A DNA stretch of 64,000 nt. Source: Dasypus novemcinctus. Taxonomy: Eukaryota; Chordata; Mammalia; Cingulata; Dasypodidae. Shown here in pieces: positions 25,396 to 38,900 of the stretch; the stretch's first letter is position 1; every line of letters begins with the position of its first letter. The position numbers and the translations under genes are program-made. A model generated the notes under the pieces. It had not been told where the DNA came from and ran no database searches. It was given only the letters and a program-made list of their open reading frames with translations. The DNA lies in contig NC_092216.1 of NCBI RefSeq assembly GCF_030445035.2, forward strand, positions 11,099,405-11,163,404, given 5' to 3'.

Positions 25396-28300
25396 ACTCA
25401 CTTAAGGCTAATAGAATAGGTGGAACAAAGTATCAAAAAGGAAACTTAACACAAAGCAAAACAAAATAAAATGCTATAATAGAAAGAGAAGTTAACCATC
25501 TGAATAAACACATCAAGATAAACAGATGCAAAGACACCAGCAAAAAATTATGTCACACTAAGAAACAAGAAGATATGGTTCTGAACAAACTAAAAAACAG
25601 GAGAGATGCATAAGGAAGGATAACTAATTAAGGATATGCAAACATATATCATGAATTAACTTAATGAAGTGAAAGAAGAAATAAAGGATATTAAGAAGAC
25701 ACTGTGGGTACATGCTGAACAGATCATAAATACACATAGAAAGATAACAGATCTGATAGTGATGTATCACACAATGCAAGAAGTCAAACTATGCTGGAAG
25801 CACGTAACAGCAGACTTGAAGAGGCAGAGGAAAGAATTAGTGACATTGAAGATAGAACATCTGAAATTGTACAGACAATAGAAAAGATAGATAAAAAGAG
25901 AAAATTAGCAAAGGCCCATGGAATTAAATGACAGCATGAAATGCACAAACATATGCATTATAGGCATCCAAGGGGGAAAAGGAAGGGGAGAGAGGGCATA
26001 AGGTGTGTTGGAGGAAATAAGGACTGAAAATTTCCCAACACTTTTGAGGGACATGGACGTACATGTCCAGGAAACACAGAACATTCTAAATAGTATAAAT
26101 CCTAACTGTTCTACCATGAGACACACACTTATCAAATTGTGAAACACTCAAGATGGAGAGAGAATATTGAAAGCAGCAAGAGAGAAAAGATCCATCACCT
26201 TGCAGGGAACATCAGTAAGTGTTGATTTTTCATCTGAAACCATATAGGCAAGAAGGCAGAGGTATGACATACTTAACGTGCTAAAAGAAAAATACCGCCA
26301 ACCAAGAATTCTGTATCCAGCAAAGTGGGTATTAAAAAAATGAGGGAGAGTTCAAAATATTCACAGATAAATAGATATGAGAGCTTTTCAACAAGAAACT
26401 CACCCTTCAGTAAAAACTAAAGGTACTTTTACAGACTGGAAGGAAAAAACAGGAGAGAGAGAGAGGGTTGGAAGAGAGTTTTGGAAGGTAATTATAGGTA
26501 AGAATAAAGAAAAACATGAGAAGTAAAAACAAAGGATGACATATATGAACCTAAAGAAAAAATATTTCATGTATATATTGCCTTGACATTAATAGTTTTG
26601 ATGGTTAAGGGATTAAACTATTCAATCAAGAGAAACATATTGGCAGAATAAATAATGAAATGTGACCCATCTATGTGCTATCTAGAAGAAATCCACCTTA
26701 GAGCCAGGGATGCAAGGAAGTTGCAAGTGAATGCTTGAAAAATGATTTTACATTTCAAATAATCAGAAAAGGGTACAAGTGGCGTAGTAATATTAGACAA
26801 ACTGGTTTTTAAATGCAAAATTATTATAAGAAACAAAGGACACTATATATTAAAAAATGGAGTAATCTATCAAGAAAAAAAGAACAATCATAAATGATTA
26901 CGCATCTAAGCAGAGTATCTCAAAATACATGAAGGAAACATTGGAAAAGCTGAATGGAGAAATAGATGCCTCTACAATTATATTGGGGTCTATAATACAC
27001 CATGATCACCATTAGATAGCATATTTCAGCAGAGGGCTGATAAAGAAACAGAAACCTTTAATAATATTTTAGAGGATCTAGCCCAAATAGACATATACTG
27101 ATCATTACACCCTAATAGAGCAGGTTATACATTTTTCTCTCCCAGGATAGACAATATAATAGCTCACAGGACAATTCTCATCAAATTCAGAAAGTCTGAA
27201 ATTATATTAAGTAATTTTTCTAACCACAATGGAATGAAGCTGGAAATTAATAAGAGTCAGAGAACCAGAATAGGCACAAAGATATGTAAGCTAAACAACA
27301 CACTTTTAGAGAATCATGGGTCAATTATTCTTCCTTGAAAGGAATAAAAATGAGAACACAGCATATCCAAATTTATGGGGTGTAGCAAAAGAAATGCTGA
27401 GTGGCAAATTTATAGCCAAATGCCTTTACTAAAGAAGAAGAGATAAAATCAAAGAAATATCTGCACACCTGGAGGAATTAGAAAAAACAAGAAACTAATC
27501 TCAAAGAAACAGAAAGAAGGAAATAAAAAGGATTAGAGAAGAATAAAATAAAACTGAGAACTTAAAAATCACTAGAGAAAATTAATTGATTCTTTGAGAT
27601 TAATAAAATTGTAAAACTGTTAGCTAGGCTAATTTACAAAAAATTTACAAAAAAAAAAGAGTGAAGATGGAGATATATAAAATAAATAATGAGTAGGGGA
27701 TATCACCTCTGATTCCACAGAAATAAAGAATGTCATAAGAAGATACTTTGTATAACTGTATGACAACAAGATAGATAACTTAGGTAAAATGGACAACTTT
27801 CAAGAAACACACAAGCAGCCTACATTGATAAAAGAAGAAATTGATGAATTCAATAGACCAATCAATCACAAGTAACAAAACTGAATTAGTCATTAAAAAA
27901 ACTTTCTCAAATAAGAAAAGCCCAGGATTAGATGGCTGCATGGGGGAATTCTACCAATAATTCTGGAAAGAATTAATAGCAATCCTGCATAGACTTTGCC
28001 AAAAAATAGAAATAGATGGAATATTGACTGATGCTGTCTATGATGCTGCCATTACTCTCACACCAAAGCCACATAAATACACCACAAGAAAAGAAAACTG
28101 CAGATGAATCACTCTAATGATCTAGGATGCTAAAATCCTTAATAAAATGCTTACTAATTGTATTCAACAACACATCAAAGGACTTATGCATTATGATCAA
28201 GTGGTTTTCATCCTGATATGCATGGATGGTTCAAAGTAGGAAAATCAATCAATACACCACATAAACAGATAGAAAGAAAAAAGATCAAATGTTCATGTCT

Positions 28301-30056
28301 ATTGATGCATAAAAAAAGTATTTGACAAAATATTGCATCTTTTCTTGCTAAAATGCTTCAAAAGATAGGAAGAAAAGGAAACTCCCTCAACATGATAAAG
28401 GGTATCTATGAAAACCCACAGCTAGCATCATATTCAATAGTGAAATGATAAAGACTTTCCCTCTAATATCTGGAAAAAGACAATGAGGCGCACTGTCACT
28501 GCCCTTATTTAACATTGTGTTAGAAGTACTTACTTCAGCATTTGGTAGGAAAAAGAAATAAAAGACATCCAAATTCGAAAGGAAGAAGCAGATGACATGA
28601 TCCTATACAAAGAAAGCCCTGAGAAACCTACAACAAAGCTTCTAGAACTATAAATGAATTCAGTAAAATGGAAGGAAATAAGATCAACATGCAAAAACCA
28701 GTAAGGAGGAGTAAACTTAAATAAGATGTAAAGAATTTATACATGGAAAACTACAAAACCTTGTTAAACAAAGCCAAAGAAAGCCTGAATAAGTGGAAGA
28801 ACATTCCATGTTCATGGATTGAAAGACTGAACATCATCACGATGTCTGTTATATACAAATTGATTTTCAGGTTTAATGCAACCCCATTAAGAATAATAGC
28901 AGCATTTTTTACTGAATTGGAAAAGCTAATTATGCAATTTATTTGGAAAGGAAAGGAGCTCTAAATAGCCAAAAACATATTGCAAAGAAAAACAAAATTT
29001 AATCAACTATGTTGCGATTTTAAAACACATTACAAAGCTACAGTGGGGACAGTAGATGTGGCCCAAGGAGGTGGGCACTCATCTATCATATAAAAGGTCC
29101 AGGGTTTAGCTCCCAGTGCCTCCTAAAGAAGGCAAGCAAGAGTGAGCTGATGCTGATGCAGTGAGATGAGGCAATGAGATGATGCAACAAGATGACACAA
29201 TGAAGATACACAACAAAGTGACAGAACAAACAGGGAGCAGATGTGGCTCAAGCTACTGGATGCCTCCTTTCCACAGGGGAAGTCCCAGGTTCAGTTCCTT
29301 TTGCCTCCTAAAAAAAAGTCAAGCAGACACAGAGAGCAGATGATAAAGTGGGGGAGAGAAATAAATCTTTTAAAAAAATTGTATGGTGTTGCTACAAGGA
29401 TTGACACACTGAACGATGGAACTGAATTGAAATTCTGATAGAGATCCTCATGTATATAGTCAACTGATAAAAACAAGGCCATGAAGCCCACTCAACTGGA
29501 ACAGAATGGCTTCTTCAACAAATGGTGCTGGAAGAATTGCATCTCTCTATTCAAAAGAATGAGAAAGGATTACCGTCTCACACATTATGTAGAGATTAAT
29601 TCAAGATGCATCAAAGATCTAAATATAAGGGCCAAGATCATAAAGCTCCTAGAAGGTAATGTAGGGAAGGATCTATGAGATTTTATAGTAGGAAATGGTT
29701 GCACAAACTTTACACCCACAGCATGGGCAATGAAGGAAAAAATAGATAAATGGAACTCCTTAATATTAATGCCTTTTATGCCTCAAAGGAGTTTGTCAAG
29801 AAAGTGTAAAGGCAACCTTCTCAATGGGAGAAAATATTTGGTGACTATTTATCTGACAAAGGCCTAATATACAGCATATATAATGAAATCCAACATCTCA
29901 AAAATGAAAAGACAACTCATTAAAAAATGGACAAGAGATTTGAATAAACAGCTTTTCAAATAGGAAATGTAAATGGCTAAACAGCAAATGAAAATATACT
30001 CAACATCACCAACTATTAGGGAAATGCAAATCTAAACTACAATGAGATATCATCTT
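25396..30056 (+). mobile_element. LINE-1 (sense), truncated at both ends, with two DAS SINEs inside
   Basis: Contains part of the 5'UTR, ORF1 (about 25517-26520) and ORF2 (about 26580-30056). ORF1 is seen as KEEIKDIKKTLWVHAEQI and later RRM-type sequence. ORF2 shows endonuclease-type and RT-type segments, for example the degraded GCAGATGACATGATCCTATA at about 28588. The SINEs at 29042-29375 interrupt it. It stops at 30056, where an antisense L1 abuts without a poly(A) tail. Inactive. Confidence 0.85.
29042..29375 (+). mobile_element. Two tandem DAS-type SINEs (short class)
   Basis: Two tRNA-like heads in the same direction: GTAGATGTGGCCCAAGGAGG with CCAGGGTTTAGCTCC (from 29050), and GCAGATGTGGCTCAAGCTAC with CCCAGGTTCAGTTCC (from 29237). 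Each ends in an A-rich, CAAGATGACACAA-type tail. They sit within L1 ORF2. Confidence 0.85.
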
Positions 30057-31429
30057 GTCCATTTCCTCTAAATTATCCTTCTTATTGGCATATAGTTTTT
30101 CAAAGTATCCTCTTATATAGTCTTTATTTCTGTGGGGTCTGTGGGGACATCTCCTTTCTCATTTCTAATTTTTTTTGTATTTGCATCTTCTCTTTTTTTC
30201 TTTGTTAGTCTAGCTAAGGGTTTGTCAATTTTATAGATATTCTCAATGAATCAGATCTTGGTTTAGTTCATTTTTTCAAGTGCTTTCTTATATTCTATTT
30301 CATTTACTTCTGCTCTGATCTTTGTTATTCCTTACTTTCTACTTCCTTTGGGTTTAGTTTAGTTTAGTTTTGTTTTGTTTACATATTCTTCCATGTGTGG
30401 GGTTAAGTCTTCAATTTTAGCTCTCCTTTATTGATGGATGAGTTTATGGCTATAAATTTCCCTCTAATACTGTTTTTGCTATATCCCATGTATTGATATG
30501 TTGTGTTATCATTTTCATTAGTTTCAAGGTAGTTATTAATTTCTTTTAAGATTTCCTTCTTGAACCATTGTTTTTTCTAAGAGCATGTTGTTTAACTTCC
30601 ATATCTTGTTGCCAAATCTTGGTCTCTGGCCCCTGCAGATTTCCAGTTTCATTCCATCATGGTCAGAGAAATTACTTTGTATGATTTCAATCTTTCTGAA
30701 TTCATTGAGGCATTTCTATGGACTAGCATGTGGTCTACCTTGGAGAATGATCTATGTGCACTTGAAAAGAATGTATATCCTGCTGTATTTGGGAGTAATG
30801 TTCTGTATATGTCTAATAGGTCCAGTTCTTCTAATATATTGTTCAAAGTCTTTGTTTCTTTATTGATTCTCTTTTGAGATATTCTGTCCTAAGTTGATAG
30901 TGGTGTATTAAATTCCCCCACTATAATTGTAGAGGCATTTATTCCTTCACTTAGTTTTTCCATTGTTTGCCTCACATATTGGAGGCACCCCTTGTTAGGA
31001 GCATAAATGTTTCTGATTGTTCTTTCTTCTTGAAAGAGTATCCCTTTCACTAATAGGTAGTGTCCTTCTTTGTCTCTCACAATTGTTTCACATTTAAATT
31101 CTATTTTGGCTGATATTAATATAGCTTCTCCTGCTCTTTTTTGGTTATTGTTTGCTTGTTAGATTGTTTTCCAGCCATTCACTTTCAATCTCCTTGAATC
31201 CCTGGGTCTAAGAAGTGTTTCTCATAGACAGCATATAGATGTCTATTTCTAATCTTTGTGTCTCAGTCTCTTGACAGATGAGTTTAATCCATTGACATTC
31301 AGTGTTATTACTTTCAAATAATTACTTATATTAGCCATATTTTCTTTGGATTTGTTTGTCATATTTTGGTTTCTTTTTCTCTTTTTAGTTGTTCTTACAC
31401 TCTCCTCCAACTCTGTATCTCTTGTTTTT

Positions 31430-32350
31430 CTTTCCTCCTGCAGAACTCCCTTTAGTATTTCTTGAAAGACAGGATTCTTGTTGGCATAATCCCTTAGATT
31501 CTATTTATCTGTGAATATTTTGAGCTCTCCATCATTTTTGAATGCTAACTTTGCTGGATGGAGTATTTCTGATTGGAAAATTTTTCTTTTAGTACCTTGA
31601 CTATGTCATACCACTGTGTTCTTACCCCATGGTTTCAGGTAAGGCACTTGATCTTATGGAGCCTCCTTTGTATGTGGTGGTTCTCTTTTTTCTTGCTGCT
31701 TTCAGAATTTTTTCTTTGTCTTGAGCATTGGATAATTTGACAAGTATGTGTCTTGGGGCAGTCTGGTTGGGATTTATGCATTATGCTTCCTGGATATGTA
31801 CATCCATCTCCTTCAGTATGTTTGGGAAGTTTTCAGCCATTATTTCCTCCAACACCCCTTCTGTCCCTTTTCTATTCTCTTCTCCTTCTGGAATGCCTAT
31901 AATGCATATGTTTTCCTGTTTTGCATTGTCATTCACGTCCCTACATCTGTGCTTGATTTTTTTCTATATTTTTATCTATCAGTTTTACTACCTGTTTGAT
32001 TTCAGATGTACTGTCTTCTATATCAGTAATTCTTTCCTCTGCCTCTTCGAGTCTGCTGTTATTTGCTGAGACTGTATTTTTGATTTCTTGAATTGTGCAG
32101 TTCATCTCCATCATATCTGCTATCTTTATTGTATGATTGCAATTTCATCTGTATTCTCTCCAGTATTTTCCTAATATTCTTAATGTTTTCCTTCACTTCA
32201 TCAAATTGGTCCTTAGTATATATTTTGAGAGCTTTAATTACTTGCTTGAAATTCTTTTCTCTTCAGGTTTTTAGTTTGTTCATTGGATTGGGGCATGTTT
32301 TCCTGATTATTAGTTTGGTTTGTAATTTTTTTTTCCTGTCTGATTGTCAT
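31430..32350 (-). pseudogene. L1 ORF1 remnant
   Basis: The start is placed at 32350-32348 by alignment with the other copies. The minus strand contains the coiled-coil region (about 32250-31950) and an RRM core around 31750-31900. Stops and frameshifts interrupt all frames. Confidence 0.6.
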
Positions 32351-33555
32351 TTTGTTCTGACAGATTTAGTCAGTTGCTTAGCTTCTTTGTCTAGTTTGGG
32401 TTTAATTGGTTGTTTTTGCATGTATGCTAAGTCTTCTCTTCATCACTTTGTTCTTATTCTATTTCCTTGTTGTTGCCTAAGTTCACTTGAAGGAAAAATA
32501 TTTAGGGCCAGAGAAAGCAAAAGGAGTAATAAAGGAGAATGAATAATAGTAGTATTGATAGAAAATATTTACAGGAACCATGTGAGATCTAAAAGAATCG
32601 ATATTAGATTCATGTAAGCTCTGTAGATTTATAACAGTAAGAAAATTAGAGTACCTATAATGAGACAGTAAACTGAATATGGGCAGGAATATAGTGTGAA
32701 TTAAAAGACCAGTGTTTTCAGGAGAGAGGGAAAGAGAAAAGAAAGAATAATAACATAAAGAGTGAATATAAGACAGAAAGCAGAACAAAGGCATTAGAAA
32801 GTCAGAAAAATTGGGGCCAAACAAAGCAAGCTGTAATGTAAGAGAACAATAAATGATGGAGGATAGAAAGATGTAGAGAAAGGGGATAGTGTTGGTGGTC
32901 AATACACACAGAAAAGAGGAAATAGAGGATGAGGAAATGCAGCAAATGTGAAGTGCTGCCTGCAGCACCTAATAGTTCAAAAAAAGAAGAAAAAGAAAAA
33001 AAGGACAAAAGGGGGGTAAACAAGCAAGAAAAAGAGAAAAATAAAAGAAAGAAAAAGGATCTTGGGGGGATAAAGAGGAAGGAAAAACAAGAAGACAAAC
33101 CGACAAAATACCAGGTAAAGTTTCAAGTAAGGAGTCCTCTTTGCAGTTAAATAAAATGCTTAGGAATCTGATGTTCCCCCTTTCTCCCTTCCTCACTTCC
33201 ATCTCTCCCAGGGCAGCAGGAAAGCTGCCTGAGAGGTCTAGTAGGAGATTCAAATGGGTCCTTTCTGAACCAACTCAGGACAGAAAACCATGATCCTTAA
33301 TTTCCAGAGAGAGAGAGCACCCATACCTCACCAGGAACCCCAAGTATGCCATTGGAAGCTTGGAAAGCACCTCCTACAGTCCCTCTCCTTAGGTATGTTA
33401 CAGTAGGGCTAGTTGATTTTCTGAGTTCACCTTCTCTCAGACCAAGTTTCCTATCCCAGGGTGTTTAGGTAAATTGGGCTTTCTCAGCAAATTTGTCACT
33501 CCTTTCTTCCCAGGCTTTCCCCAAGCCAGCTGATATGTTCCTCCAAGCATACAAA

Positions 33556-33570
33556 GGGGGGGGGGGGGGG
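33556..33570 (+). repeat. Run of 15 G in the L1 5'UTR
   Basis: Uninterrupted G15 on the plus strand (C15 in the L1 sense). The equivalent position in the L1 at 1-4240 (about 3775) is a poly-A run, so this is a copy-specific change. 34111-34285, beyond the L1 5' end, holds nothing I can identify. Confidence 0.8.
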
Positions 33571-34285
33571 ACTATAAAATTGACCCTGCATTCACTTCAT
33601 CTCTCTGCACCTTCCATCAAATCCCTTCCACTCACAGAATCTGTCCAAAACCAGAGGGCTAGGGTAATCCCAGACCTCTAGGAGTGCTGGACTCAGGAAA
33701 GAGAAGTCTGGGATATTGCAAACTCAGGGTATGTAGGTCTTTGGAACATGGGCTACAGGGTCTTAGGGGACACAGGCCTGGAGACCACACATCTGGGGAT
33801 CATAGGGCTTGGGGACACCACTATACAACCGACAGTTTTCAGGGAACACTGCTGCTGCCAGCCCTAGTGGGAAGGGTCTCACCTTTCCACAACTTCTGAC
33901 CTCTGTGCTAGTAACTCACAATTCTACTTTTAGCAAGCACTACTTCTGTCACAGTCTCTCCCAATCAATGTCCATTCACCTCCTGCCTTGCAATCCCCTG
34001 AAACAGCCCACTCTTACAAAATTCCAACTCTGCTAGGCTGCTTCTTTGCAGTAGAGATTGTGAGGTGCACTCACTCAGATGCCATCTTACCCTGCATCCC
34101 CCCTGTATTTTCAATATGACTTTTCATTAAGCTAAATCTTCTTTGAAAAGGAAGTGAAATAAATTGGACACTGGGAGAAAATATAGAAGAAATTTTCACC
34201 CTGCATTAAAAATAAGAGATTTTACAGGGGAGAAATACTTAATGCAAAAAAAATTATCTTTTCATTTTGTCTTTTTAGTTACTTA

Positions 34286-35360
34286 ATGCTTTTGAAATTG
34301 ACTTGGGGAGTTGTAGATTGCAGAAGAGTTGTAACTGTGGCAACAGAGGATCACTGGTGCAGGGTTTCAGTGGTGGAGGTATATGAGGGGTCGGGTTCAC
34401 CTAGTGCATGCCTCTTTATGAATGTATTCAAGTGGTCATGGGTTATTATCTTGTTAGGTGGAAACCCACAGAATAACCAAAGCAATATTGAATTCCCACT
34501 AAAGGGAGTCTTTCTATATCCTCTAATAGAGTGGCAAGAATATCTAGAGTATGTGGGCAGTGCCTAGTAATGGAGGAGAGACCAACAAGCCAGACTCTTG
34601 AATTTGATGCTTTTAATTATGAACCTTGTTCTTGTGAAATTGAAACTTAGCCTTGTATTACATATTGCCTAAGAGTTACCTCCTGAAAGCCTCCCTTTTG
34701 CTCAAATGTGGACTGTTTCTAAGCAAACTCAGCATTTTAACTCATTACTTTCTTCTTAATGTAGAATGTGATTCCTAAGGATGACACTCTCTGGTCCCAG
34801 GAGATTTATTACCAAGCACTAAATAGTGACGCATTTGGAAAATGTCCCAAACACTAAGGGGAAGTATTAAATCTAAATGAGTATTTATGGCTAAGAAGTT
34901 TCACAGTGATTTGGGATGTCATTCCAGAGGTTAGGCTTATATCAACTTAGGATGATCTCGCTGACGGTCACTGTAAATAGTACCTCAAGCACAGGGCTCC
35001 AGAGGGCTCTACAGATACCTAGATACTATAGGCAGGGCAGACAACCCCAGGAATTCAGTACTCTGTTATTTAGTCTTACTTGGAATATATGATAACTTTT
35101 CCCTCCCATGTATCGAAGTTAAATTCATTTATAATTTTCCTACACAGGTTCTTATTCCCCTTTTACATGAACTTACAATTAGTACTTTATCATTAAATAT
35201 ATATTCCAGAGACTTAAATCTTTGACCTGTGCCCTTTGCGCCCTGAATCTCAGTAGAATTGCAGACAGAATTTCAGTTCATTGGACTCACCAGGGACAAA
35301 TAATAAAATGATGATGAGAGACAATGCTCGTTCCAAAAAGCAAGGAGTATCTATTCAAAG
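34286..35360 (+). mobile_element. L1 3'UTR module B (sense)
   Basis: Parallels 53930-54950 of the full-length L1 and 20600-21500: GGTGGAAACCCACAGAATAA, CAGAGACTTAAATCTTTGAC, CCTGAATCTCAGTAGAATTG. It lacks the end of the module. Confidence 0.7.
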
Positions 35361-35490
35361 TGGTAAATTGAAGTCTCCACTTATTATTGTAGAACAGTCT
35401 TGTCCTTAAAGCTCTATCAGTGTTTATCTCACTTATTTTGGAACTCTGTTTTTGGTTGAATATATGTTTATAATGGTTAAATTTCTTGTA

Positions 35491-35885
35491 TTTGTAGTTT
35501 TGTTTTTTTGTTTTTTGTTTTTTTGCTTTTTGTATGTTCATTTTTTTTCTCGGTTCATTTTCTGCTCAATGTTTGGTTTTTCTTTGGGAGACACCAGGAA
35601 CCGAACCTGGGACTTCCCATATGGGAGGCAGGCACTTGTTGAGCCACATCTGCTCCCTGTACATTTGTTTTTGCTTGTTGTCTGCTCATTGTTTTACTCA
35701 TTGTCTGTTCATTGTCTTTAGTTTTTTGTTTTTCCTAGTTGTCTGCTTATTGTTTTTCCTTGATGTCAGCTCATTGTCTGCAGCTTGTTTGTCTAACTTC
35801 TTTAGGAGGCACCAGGAACTGAACCTGGGACATTCTATATGGAAAGTGGGCATGTAACTGTTAAGCCAAATCTGCTCTTTGTAAT
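35491..35885 (-). mobile_element. Two tandem DAS-type SINEs (antisense)
   Basis: Two antisense tRNA-like heads: AGGAACCGAACCTGGGACTT with GAGCCACATCTGCTCCCTG, and AGGAACTGAACCTGGGACAT with AAGCCAAATCTGCTCTTTG. Each is preceded by a T-rich, TTGTCTGCTCATTG-type tail. Confidence 0.85.
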
Positions 35886-35933
35886 TGTCATAATGTCTTG
35901 ATTAATTGAAACCCTTAAATCATCCTTCTTTGA

Positions 35934-35951
35934 TTCTTACAACAATTTTTT
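35934..35951. repeat. Target-site duplication, left copy (18 bp)
   Basis: TTCTTACAACAATTTTTT, identical to 39587-39604. It frames the L1 insertion between them. Confidence 0.92.
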
Positions 35952-38900
35952 ATAATTTTTATTATTTAAAAAATTTTAAAGGCACACAGACAAAAAAATA
36001 TTACATTAAAAACATGAGGTTCCAAATACCCCCCTCCCCCCCCCACACACACACTCATGCCACATCAGCAACCTCTTTCATCAGTGTGGCACATTCATTG
36101 CATTTGATGAATATATTTTGGAGCACTGCTACATTACATGGATTGTAGTTTACATTAAGATTTATACTCTCTCCTAGTCCATTCAGTGGGTTATGGTGGA
36201 TATATAATATCATGCACCTGTCCCTGAAGTATCATTTAGGACAGCTCCAAGTCCCCAAAATGTCCCCATACCATACCTCTTATTTCCTCTTCCTGCCCTC
36301 AGCAACTCCTGTGGCCAATGTCTCCACATCAATGACATATATCTTTTCCATTGCTAGATATACAATAGTTCTATAATAGAAATGAGTACATCCACTCTAA
36401 CCCATATTTTATTCCTCCATCCTGTGGACTCTGTGATTGTGATATCTACTCCATCTCCAAATTGAGAGGGAATTTAGATCCCACATTGCTAATGTATGTG
36501 ATTCTCCTTGTGCAGTTGTAGACACCCTTGGTTCCCTGGGGTGGTGGTTGACCATTCTCACATCCCTGTTAGCTGACCTGTGTAAGTGTAATGAACTGGA
36601 GAGTATTGCAATTCTACTGAGACTCAAGGCCCAGTTGGTACATGTACAGTCCAGAGATTCAAGTCTTCTGAGTATACACAAACCCCAACACCAACCACAG
36701 GTTCAGTAAAAGTGACAAAAGAGACATAAGTAGAAGGTCACATCTGAGTCCAACTCCATCACACTTAGGAGCAAAATTCCAAAGTAGGGCTCTCTAGCAA
36801 GGCAATGAACTCCAGAGCCATCTGCCATGACTGTAGAACAGGTGTGTCTCCATAGCCCTCAGGAGCACCAGTACCTGTGGTTGTAACTACTTTGGCTGGC
36901 TCTGGGATCCTTCTGAGATATGCATAAGCACAATGCCTCTGATGACCTCCTGACTCATTTTGAAGTCTCTTTGCTATATAAATTCATTTGTCTTTACCAT
37001 TTCCACCTTTTATTCAAAGCCTTTTTCTAGTTGCATCACCAGGTAGTGATGGTAGTAATCCCTCAGCACCAGGGAAGCCAAGTTGAAACTTCAAGCATGT
37101 AGGCTAACAAGTTAGTCATCAGTATCAAGGGTGCATCATTGGACCATCCTTTTTCACTGGTCTTGACTTTGCACTTGAGGGATTGTTACTGTTCCATTGG
37201 GGCATGTGACAGAACTCTCCAGGGTGGGGACTCGGCACTCCCTCAGTGGTCATCTGTAAATCTACCTACTATGACAATATCAAACAAATATTTGAACATT
37301 TTTATATACCTTATATAAATGCCCTTGAGAACTCCCTCCCAACCATGTGTACCCCACCAATGACACCCCACACCAGTGCTCCTCCCCTGCCATAGTTGAA
37401 ACCCTCGTGATTCAAAACTTTTTCAAAAATGAAGCCTAATATATTGTCAAATTCAATTAGTAGAAAAATGAAATAGTAATGGATAGGCTTAAAGGTTAGA
37501 AATAGAATGCATAATAATTTAGAAAGACTAAAATAAAGATTAAATTAGGGTATTAAAATGAAAAATATCATAAAACTTTGTTTTTGACAGTTTGCCTTTC
37601 ACCACTGTAATAGGTACTGCCCTGTATGTACTGTGGCAAGGCAATCTCTTCCACTTCTTCCTCAGCATCTGTATCCTTTTTTTTTTTTTTTCACTTTTAA
37701 TTTTGTCTTCAAAAAGCCTTAGATCACAGTAAAGTCACATATACAATATAGGGAATGTCCATATACCCAACATCAAACCCTTTTTCCCCTTCCCCAGCAA
37801 TGATTTTTTACATGTCCATGTTATATTTGTTACAACTGATATACAGATATTGAAACATAGCTACTAACCACATTTTCATTTTGGTTTCCATTGTGTTTTA
37901 TATTTTATACTGTACAATTTTCTAAATTTTTAGTTTACATTTTACACTATACACTTTTATAAATTTTGGTAAAATTTAACATGTCTATATCCATTATTGC
38001 ACAATCATGTGGAATCTTCCATTGCCTCTAGGTTAGGCCCTCTTCCATTGATTCTATTTCTCTCTTCCAGTCCCTCAGGGCCCACAGTTACAACCAAACT
38101 TCATTGTTTGAAGGATAAGATTCATAGATTATTACAACAATGAAGGCTGGACATACTAGACTGTCCTCCCCATTTGGAAGTCACCAACATTCTTGAAAGA
38201 TACACTTCCCTCTGAGAACATCAGGCCTCCCCAGGATGGGGTTACAACACTTTCCTGTTCATTGTGTGGGTGTCCATCCAATGACATACCACACTATGAC
38301 ACGATAAGCACACATACACTTCCTAGAAACTTGGCCCAGGCCTCCCCTTGCAGATGTCTTCCTCAAACCCCCAAAAGAAGTAATCCTTCTTTAATAGATT
38401 TTCTGAAGAGATTTCTCAACATTATAGTTTCAACCACATACCGGACAATCTCCCATGTTCACCTGGTCATCACCACTCATCCCTCCAATTCCATAGACCA
38501 TCTGACCTATCCTCCTAACCCTTAACCCCTCAAGTCTACAAAACCCTCCCCCCACAGTATCCCTATGCCCCCATCTTACTCTTTCACTGCACAATTGCTT
38601 ACCTCCACTTTATCATAGATTTCACCCATGTAGGTGTGAGCTCACAACTTCCTTTTCCCCCTAATTTCCTGTAAGCATATCTTCCAGTCTCTAGCTCTCC
38701 GAGACAGCTTGTTTTGCTTAATTCATATCAGAGAGATTATGTAGTATTTGTCCTTCAATGCCTGGCATGTTTCACTCTATGTAAGTCCTCAAGATTCATA
38801 CATATTATCTCATATGTTGGTACTTTATTCCTTTTTACAGCTAAGTAGTCTTCCATTGTGCTTATACCACATTTTGTTTATCCATTGATCTGTTGACTCC

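Larger units (their letters stand above)
30057..34110 (-). mobile_element. LINE-1 (antisense), 5' end intact, 3' truncated
   Basis: On the minus strand: 5'UTR (about 34110-32351), ORF1 (about 32350-31430), ORF2 from the ATG at 31338-31336 to 30057. ORF2 covers the endonuclease, with open stretches carrying FSSAHRSFSKVDHMLVHR and NIYAPNKGCLQYVRQTMEKL. The 5' terminus keeps CCATCTT (34082-34088), equivalent to the CAAGATGG at the start of the 46-kb L1. It abuts the sense L1 at 30057 tail-to-tail. Confidence 0.88.
35361..35951 (-). mobile_element. Old L1M endonuclease region (antisense), split by two DAS SINEs and by an L1
   Basis: 35361-35490 (AAGTCTCCACTTATTATTGT) and 35886-35951 are parts of an old L1 ORF2 endonuclease region that continues at 39605. 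The gaps are filled by the SINE pair (35491-35885) and by the L1 insertion at 35952-39586. Confidence 0.6.
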
